In this document: piece by piece, positions 59,145 through 64,000 of the stretch
Position numbering within the stretch: the first letter of the stretch is position 1
Layout of the letters: each line of letters begins with the position of its first letter
NCBI RefSeq assembly: GCF_900143625.1
Contig: NZ_FRFF01000045.1
Coordinates: 1-64,000 of the forward strand
Source: Nocardiopsis sp. JB363
GTDB lineage: Bacteria > Actinomycetota > Actinomycetes > Streptosporangiales > Streptosporangiaceae
Reading direction: 5' to 3'
DNA: 64,000 nt
Notes under the pieces: generated by a model
Told to the model about the DNA's origin: nothing
The model's database searches: none
What the model saw: only the letters and a program-made list of their open reading frames with translations
Made by a program: the position numbers and the translations under genes

Positions 59145-60224
59145 CTACTTGGCCTCTGCGGCTGCTCGTTCGGCCTTGCGTTCGGCGCGTCCGAAGCCGA
59201 GGAGGGCGGAGGCGATGAGGAACGAGACGGCTGTTCCGATGACGACACCGGCGAGGACCGCGATGTGGTCGCCGCGCGGGGTGACCGCCATGAGGGCGAT
59301 GATGCTGCCGGGCGCCGGGGTGGCGACGAGACCGGCGTCGAGGAGCATGAAGGTGGTGACGCCGGACATGCCGCCGCCGATCACGGCCAGGAGGAGCTTC
59401 GGCTGGGCGAGGACGTACGGGAAGTAGATCTCGTGGATGCCGCCGAGGAAGTGGATGATGATCGCGCCCGGGGCGGTGGCGCGGCTGAGTTTGGGGCCGA
59501 AGAGCATGCAGGCCAGCAGGATGCCCAGGCCGGGGCCGGGGCTGGTCTCGATGAGGAACTCGATCGCCTTGCCCTGCTCGGCCACCCGGGCCACGCCCAA
59601 GGGACCGAGGACGCCATGGTTGATGGCGTTGTTCAGGAAGAGGATCTTGGCGGGTTCCACGATCAACGACACCAGCGGCAGCAGTGACATGTCGATGAGG
59701 AACTGGACCCCGGAGCCCAACCAGCCGGCGACGGTGGTCACGATCGGGCCGATGGCGTACAGGCCCAGACCCGCCATGATGCCGCCGAGGATGCCGGCGC
59801 TGAAGTTGTTGACGAGCATCTCGAAGCCGGCCGGGGTACGCGGCTGGACGAGGCGGTCGAACGCCTTCAACAGGTAGGCGGCGAGCGGACCGACCACCAT
59901 GGCGCCGAGGAACATCGGGATGTCCGCGGAGACGATCACGCCGATGGTGGCGATCGCGCCGACGACACCACCGCGCTTGTCGTAGACCAGGTGGCCACCG
60001 GTGTAGCCGATGAGCAGCGGCAGCAGGTAGGCGATCATCGGGTCGACGAGCTGGGCCAGGTGTTCGTTGGGCCACCAGCCGTCGGGGATGAACAGCGCGG
60101 TGATCAGCCCCCAGGCGATGAAGGCGCCGATGTTGGGCATGACCATGCTCGCGAGGAAGCCGCCGAAGCGTTGGACTCCGGAGCGGACCGAGGAGAATCG
60201 GCTCTCGCTCTGCTGGGTGGACAT
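59145..60224 (-). CDS. PTS EIIC component (mannitol-type permease)
   Basis: The protein is 359 residues long with about eight membrane segments. Mannitol-family marks are [20 protein letters not shown] at the start, [13 protein letters not shown] in the substrate region and [15 protein letters not shown] with the conserved GIHE. It binds and translocates the polyol while EIIB phosphorylates it. The charged tail ([12 protein letters not shown]) replaces the EIIB domain of fused MtlA. ATG at 60224. Confidence 0.9.
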   Translation of the reverse strand: MSTQQSESRFSSVRSGVQRFGGFLASMVMPNIGAFIAWGLITALFIPDGWWPNEHLAQLVDPMIAYLLPLLIGYTGGHLVYDKRGGVVGAIATIGVIVSADIPMFLGAMVVGPLAAYLLKAFDRLVQPRTPAGFEMLVNNFSAGILGGIMAGLGLYAIGPIVTTVAGWLGSGVQFLIDMSLLPLVSLIVEPAKILFLNNAINHGVLGPLGVARVAEQGKAIEFLIETSPGPGLGILLACMLFGPKLSRATAPGAIIIHFLGGIHEIYFPYVLAQPKLLLAVIGGGMSGVTTFMLLDAGLVATPAPGSIIALMAVTPRGDHIAVLAGVVIGTAVSFLIASALLGFGRAERKAERAAAEAK

Positions 60225-60284
60225 TGGGGGGTCCTCCTGGGAGGTACGGCGGAGTGTCCCGCCGAGGGAGTGGACGGTGTGGGG

Positions 60285-61046
60285 TCAGACCACTTGGACC
60301 GCCGGGCCCGCGGATTCGAGTTCGTCGGCCAGGCCGTCGGCGAGTCCGTTGTCGGTGACGATCAGATCGAGGTCCTCGACGTTGGCGAAACGGGCGAAGT
60401 GGTCATTGCCGACCTTGGTGTGGTCGGCGAGCAGGACTGCGCGTCGAGCGGAGGCGATCATGGCCCGCTTGACCTCGGCCTCGGCCGGGTCGGGGGTGGT
60501 GAGCCCGCGCTCGACGGATACTCCGTTGGAGGCCATGAAGGCGACGTCGACGTAGGACTCGGCGAGGGAGCGCAGTGCCCAGGCGTCGACGCTGGCCTGG
60601 GTCCGGTTTCGTAGCCGGCCGCCGAGCAGCATGAGGTTGATGTTGGGTCGGGTGGTGAGTGTGAGGGCGATGGAGAGGGAGTTGGTGACGACGATGAGTT
60701 CCCGGTCCGTGGGCAGCTGTTCGGCCATGCGGCCGGTGGTGGAGCCCGCGTCGAGGAGGACCGCGCCCTCCTCGGGGAGTTCGGCCAGCGCCGCCTTGGC
60801 GATCCGTTCCTTCTCCTCGGTCATGACGGAGTCGCGCACGTTGAGCGCGGGTTCGAAACCCAGTCGCTCGACGGGAATCGCGCCACCGTGGACCCTGCGC
60901 AGGACCCCGTGCCGTTCGAGGGCGGTGAGGTCGCGGCGGATGGTCTCGTAGGTGACGTCGAACTCCGAGGCGAGCCCCGTGACGTCGACCCGGCCGTCAC
61001 GGCGGGCGCGTTCGAGGATCACCTTCTGGCGCTCTTCCGCGTACAT
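60285..61046 (-). CDS. DeoR/GlpR-family repressor of the PTS genes
   Basis: This 253-residue protein has an N-terminal DeoR HTH (VTGLASEFDVTYETIRRDLTAL split as SEFDVTYETIRRDL, about 18-45) and a C-terminal sugar-phosphate sensor. Sensor motifs are LLDAGSTTGRMAEQL and TKVGNDHFARF. DeoR proteins respond to phosphorylated sugars. It is the first gene of the PTS strand group and divergent from fruK-like and ptsH genes, so it can control both directions from the 284-base region between them. Confidence 0.92.
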   Translation of the reverse strand: MYAEERQKVILERARRDGRVDVTGLASEFDVTYETIRRDLTALERHGVLRRVHGGAIPVERLGFEPALNVRDSVMTEEKERIAKAALAELPEEGAVLLDAGSTTGRMAEQLPTDRELIVVTNSLSIALTLTTRPNINLMLLGGRLRNRTQASVDAWALRSLAESYVDVAFMASNGVSVERGLTTPDPAEAEVKRAMIASARRAVLLADHTKVGNDHFARFANVEDLDLIVTDNGLADGLADELESAGPAVQVV

Positions 61047-61061
61047 GTGGGATCACCTGTG

Positions 61062-61110
61062 TTTCGGTGTGGTTTTCGGTGAGTTTAATCGTGTTGCGTG
61101 GGACACACAA
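61062..61110 (-). promoter_or_regulatory. deoR/PTS promoter with repeated TTTCGGTG boxes
   Basis: On the minus strand, TTGTGT (61105-61110), 17 bases, TAAACT (61082-61087). Two direct TTTCGGTG repeats (61062-61069, 61074-61081), 12 bases apart, lie just downstream and could be DeoR sites. Confidence 0.65.
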
Positions 61111-61249
61111 GGGGTATCCCCACCCAATATCCCAGCACCTCCGACCACCGCGCCAGCCTTGGAAGACTCCGACCCACCACGCCGGCGACCAGGACAGGAA
61201 ACGGTAGGGCCATCCGACCCGTACACTTCCCACCCCGCACGGCACACTG

Positions 61250-61279
61250 TTGACACACACAAGCAAACACACATAATCA
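61250..61279 (+). promoter_or_regulatory. Promoter of the fruK-ptsH unit
   Basis: TTGACA (61250-61255) is followed by CATAAT (61272-61277) at 16 bases, or TAATCA at 18. The spacer is an unusual C/A repeat (CACACAAGCAAACACA). This is the most consensus-like housekeeping promoter in the window. Confidence 0.75.
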
Positions 61280-61330
61280 AAGACATCCACACACGCAGGC
61301 CGGGCGCCACACCCCTCGAAAAGAGCTCCC

Positions 61331-62272
61331 ATGATCCTGACCCTCACCCCGAACCCGAGCGTCGACCACACCCTGGAGGTCGACGACCTCGTCCGAGGCG
61401 AGGTCCTGCGGATTCGCGCCACACGCGCCCAGGCCGGCGGTAAAGGCGTCAACGTCGCCAGTGCCCTGCTCAGAGCGGGTGTCGACACCCGCGCGATCCT
61501 TCCCGTCGGCGGGGGCGGCGGAGCCGAGCTCACCACCCTCCTCGGTGACCTGCCCCGGGTCACCGTGCCCATCGGGGGCGAGACCCGCGGCAACGTCGCC
61601 GTCACCGAGCCCGACGGCACCACCACCAAGCTCAACGCCGCCGGCCCCACCCTCTCCCCCGCGGAGATCCAGGCCCTACTCCGGGCCCTGACGGACGAAA
61701 TCGCCAAGGGACCCGACTGGGTGGTGGCCAGCGGTAGCCTGCCCGCCGGAGCCCCCGACGACCTCTACGTGCGCGTGGCCGAACTCGCCGCGGACCACGG
61801 AGTGCCGCTCGCGCTGGACGCCTCGGGCGCCCCGCTCAGATCCGCGGCGGAGGCGGGTTCGGTGGAACTGCTCAAGCCCAACCTCGAAGAACTGTCCGAC
61901 CTGGTCGGCCGCGCGCCGACGACCGTCGGGGAGGTCACCGACGCCGCCCGTGAGGTCCTCGCCAAAGGGAACGGCGCGGCCCTGGTCACCCTCGGCGGGC
62001 ACGGGGCCCTGTACGTGAGCGCCGAGGACGTGTTGTGGGCGCGGGGTCCCCGGGTACGCACCCGGAGTACCGTGGGCGCGGGTGACAGCGCGCTGGCCGG
62101 TTTCCTCGCCCACGAGGGCACCCCCGAGGAACGGCTGCGTCGGGCCGTCGCCTGGGGCACCGCCGCCGTGTCCCTGCCGGGGACCACCGTCCCCCGCCCC
62201 GAAGACGTGACCGACGACGGCGTCACATCGACGACCGTCCCCGACCCCCTGTGGCGGATCGACGAGCTCTGA
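61331..62272 (+). CDS. fruK: PfkB-family sugar-phosphate kinase (1-phosphofructokinase-like)
   Basis: This 313-residue ribokinase-fold enzyme has TLTPNPSVDHTLEVDD at the start, the AGGKGVNVA signature, KPNLEEL in the middle and the catalytic STVGAGDSALAGF near 245. Named 1-phosphofructokinase by similarity, but the same subgroup includes tagatose-6-phosphate kinase (LacC). Given the polyol dehydrogenase in the divergent unit, either fructose or tagatose phosphates are possible. ATG at 61331; ptsH follows by 67 bases. Confidence 0.88.
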   Translation: MILTLTPNPSVDHTLEVDDLVRGEVLRIRATRAQAGGKGVNVASALLRAGVDTRAILPVGGGGGAELTTLLGDLPRVTVPIGGETRGNVAVTEPDGTTTKLNAAGPTLSPAEIQALLRALTDEIAKGPDWVVASGSLPAGAPDDLYVRVAELAADHGVPLALDASGAPLRSAAEAGSVELLKPNLEELSDLVGRAPTTVGEVTDAAREVLAKGNGAALVTLGGHGALYVSAEDVLWARGPRVRTRSTVGAGDSALAGFLAHEGTPEERLRRAVAWGTAAVSLPGTTVPRPEDVTDDGVTSTTVPDPLWRIDEL

Positions 62273-62339
62273 CCGCCCATCGCGGCGGCCCACGAACACC
62301 CGACCACCGGCCACGAACCACGAGACCCCGAGGAACGAC

Positions 62340-62609
62340 ATGCCCGAACGCACCGTAGCCATCGCCTCCCGGCTGGGCCTGCACGCCCGGCCCGCGGCCC
62401 TGTTCGTGCAGGCCGTCAACGAGACCGGCCTGCCCGTGATGATCTCCCGTGAGGGCCACAAGGAGGTGGACGCGCGCAGCGTCCTCGCCGTGATGGCCAT
62501 GGGCGCCGCCCATGAGGAGACCGTCACCCTGACCTGCGACGCCGAGGGCGCCGACGAGGCGCTGGACGGCCTCGTGGAGCTGCTCGGCAGGGAACTCGAC
62601 CCGAAGTAG
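62340..62609 (+). CDS. ptsH: PTS phosphocarrier protein HPr
   Basis: The protein is 89 residues long. The active His is in SRLGLHARPAAL (about 16) and the regulatory Ser region reads DARSVLAVMAMG. HPr carries phosphate from enzyme I to EIIA. With ptsI in the divergent unit the whole phosphorelay is encoded here. ATG at 62340 behind GAGGAACG. Confidence 0.94.
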   Translation: MPERTVAIASRLGLHARPAALFVQAVNETGLPVMISREGHKEVDARSVLAVMAMGAAHEETVTLTCDAEGADEALDGLVELLGRELDPK

Positions 62610-62616
62610 GCGCGTG

Positions 62617-62642
62617 GGCCCCTCACCCGGCGGTGAGGGGCC
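62617..62642. terminator. Bidirectional terminator between ptsH and the acyl-CoA synthetase gene
   Basis: GGCCCCTCACC (62617-62627) and GGTGAGGGGCC (62632-62642) are perfect 11-bp arms with a 4-base loop. Confidence 0.9.
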
Positions 62643-62649
62643 GGCCGCG

Positions 62650-64000
62650 TCACCCGAGGAGGTGGATGGCCTCCTCGCGCATCTGCACCTTGCGGACCTT
62701 GCCGGTCACCGTCATCGGGAACTCCTCCACCACGTGGACGTAGCGCGGGATCTTGTAGTGGGCGATGCGGCCCTCACAGAAGGTGCGCAGGGACTCGACG
62801 GTCAACGGGTCGACCCCCTCCCGCATCCGGACCCACACCATGAGTTCCTCGCCGTACCGCTCGTCCGGGACCCCGATGACCTGGGCGTCCAGCAGGTCGG
62901 GGTGCGTGTAGAGCAGTTCCTCGATCTCGCGCGGGTAGACGTTCTCCCCGCCGCGGATCACCATGTCCTTGATCCGGCCGGTGATGCTCACGTAACCGTC
63001 CTCGTCCATGACGGCGAGGTCGCCGGTGTGCATCCAACGTCCCGTGTCGATGGCCTCGGCGGTCTTCTCCGGTTCGTTCCAGTACCCGAGCATCACCGAG
63101 TAGCCGCGGGTGCACAGTTCTCCCGATACGCCGCGCGCAACGGTGACCCCGGAACCCGGGTCGATCACCTTGACCTCCAGGTGCGGGCCGACGCGTCCCA
63201 CCGTGGACACGCGACGCTCCAACGAGTCGTCCCGGCGGGTCTGGGTGCTCACCGGAGAGGTCTCGGTCATGCCGTAACAGATGGAGACCTCGGACATGCC
63301 CATCCGGTCGATGACCTGGCGCATGATCTCCGCCGGGCAGGGCGAACCGGCCATGATGCCGGTGCGCAGCGAGGACAGGTCGTAGTCGTCGAAGTCGGGC
63401 AGGGCGAGTTCGGCGATGAACATGGCGGGGACGCCGTACAGCGAGGTGCAGCGTTCGGCCTGGACCGCCTCCAGCGAGGCCGCCGGGTCGAATCCGGGTC
63501 CGGGGATGACCATGCAGGACCCGTGGCTGGTGGCCGCGAGATTCGCCATCACCATGCCGAAGCAGTGGTAGAACGGCACCGGAATCGCGATCCGATCCTG
63601 CTCGGTGTACCCCAGCAGCTCCCCCACCGAGAATCCGTTGTTGAGGATGTTGTGGTGGGACAGGGTCGCGCCCTTGGGGAACCCGGTGGTGCCGGACGTG
63701 TACTGGATGTTGACCGGGTCGTCCGGGGACAGGGTCGCCGCCACCTCGGCCAGCCGCGACCGGTCACCGCGCCCGCCCGCTTCGAGCAGGGAGTCCCATG
63801 CGGACCCGCCGAAGAGCACGACCTCGCGCAGGTCCGGGCACTTGCCGCGCACCTCCTCGATCATGCCCGCGTAGTCGGAGGTCTTGAAGGAGGGAGCGGC
63901 GACCAGGACGGAGATCCCCGACTGCTGGAGGACGTACTCCAGTTCGTGGGTGCGGTAGGCGGGGTTGATGTTGACCAGTACCGAGCCGATGCGCGCCGTG
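62650..64000 (-). CDS. AMP-forming acyl-CoA synthetase (5' end beyond the window)
   Basis: About 450 C-terminal residues are visible and the frame stays open to the right edge, so the start is outside. Adenylating-enzyme motifs are in order: [18 protein letters not shown] (P-loop), [43 protein letters not shown] and the catalytic lysine in [11 protein letters not shown] near the C-terminus. It activates a carboxylic acid, probably medium- or long-chain, to its CoA thioester. The FadD-like subgroup is not resolved. Confidence 0.92.
   Translation of the reverse strand, partial: TARIGSVLVNINPAYRTHELEYVLQQSGISVLVAAPSFKTSDYAGMIEEVRGKCPDLREVVLFGGSAWDSLLEAGGRGDRSRLAEVAATLSPDDPVNIQYTSGTTGFPKGATLSHHNILNNGFSVGELLGYTEQDRIAIPVPFYHCFGMVMANLAATSHGSCMVIPGPGFDPAASLEAVQAERCTSLYGVPAMFIAELALPDFDDYDLSSLRTGIMAGSPCPAEIMRQVIDRMGMSEVSICYGMTETSPVSTQTRRDDSLERRVSTVGRVGPHLEVKVIDPGSGVTVARGVSGELCTRGYSVMLGYWNEPEKTAEAIDTGRWMHTGDLAVMDEDGYVSITGRIKDMVIRGGENVYPREIEELLYTHPDLLDAQVIGVPDERYGEELMVWVRMREGVDPLTVESLRTFCEGRIAHYKIPRYVHVVEEFPMTVTGKVRKVQMREEAIHLLG

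Noticed and set aside
61256-61300. CA-rich tract as a microsatellite or CRISPR-like repeat
   Set aside because: It is only an irregular C/A run forming the promoter spacer and leader; there is no regular unit or spacer structure.

Overview
The window is chromosomal DNA of a high-GC Gram-positive actinomycete. The reasons are the very GC-rich codon third positions, GTG/TTG starts, many leaderless genes and actinobacterial families (DUF2530, DUF3027, DUF3263, bacterial XPB, R2lox, GroEL with a GGMGGMDF tail). I would guess Nocardiopsaceae (Nocardiopsis-like), but gene content alone cannot fix the genus. No rRNA, tRNA, CRISPR array or intact insertion sequence was seen. Two decayed genes, a PIN toxin tail and a Uma2 tail, mark past gene loss.

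Layout. 1-5.7 kb: end of a membrane protein, an antitoxin with a toxin remnant, VOC and CGNR genes around a shared palindromic promoter, a membrane-anchored propeller protein, a BKACE enzyme and an MFS-merR operon behind a textbook MerR promoter. 5.7-15.4 kb: an RNA phosphodiesterase coupled to a 32-residue membrane peptide, transporters (TauE, two MFS, a purine permease), a large methyltransferase, a lipoprotein and a MOSC protein. 15.4-27.8 kb: an actinobacterial block holding a sacsin-like ATPase, DUF3027, a cold-shock protein, a helicase-associated WYL protein and XPB helicase, with three small two-TM proteins between the last two. 28-37.6 kb: R2lox, LURP-one and zeta-toxin genes, Nudix hydrolases, a CPBP protease and a two-subunit ABC exporter with complementary dead ATP sites.

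37.6-50.4 kb: groEL with two CIRCE operators, a padR-regulated ABC-2 exporter, then a threonine-synthase-like gene and a sulfur-carrier gene. A clear SAM-I riboswitch precedes this pair. otsA and otsB (trehalose) flank further genes, including a subtilisin-fold protein that has lost all three catalytic residues. 50.4-55.2 kb: serine hydrolase, stand-alone argJ, and an MFS/TetR pair with the operator filling the promoter spacer. 55.3-62.6 kb: a self-contained PTS for a polyol (EI, HPr, EIIA, EIIB, EIIC, Zn-dehydrogenase, PfkB sugar-phosphate kinase, DeoR repressor). The window ends inside an acyl-CoA synthetase gene.

The strongest novel lead is the riboswitch/threonine-synthase-like/sulfur-carrier unit. 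SAM control of an O-phosphohomoserine-using enzyme next to a sulfur donor suggests that the enzyme makes homocysteine for methionine, not threonine.
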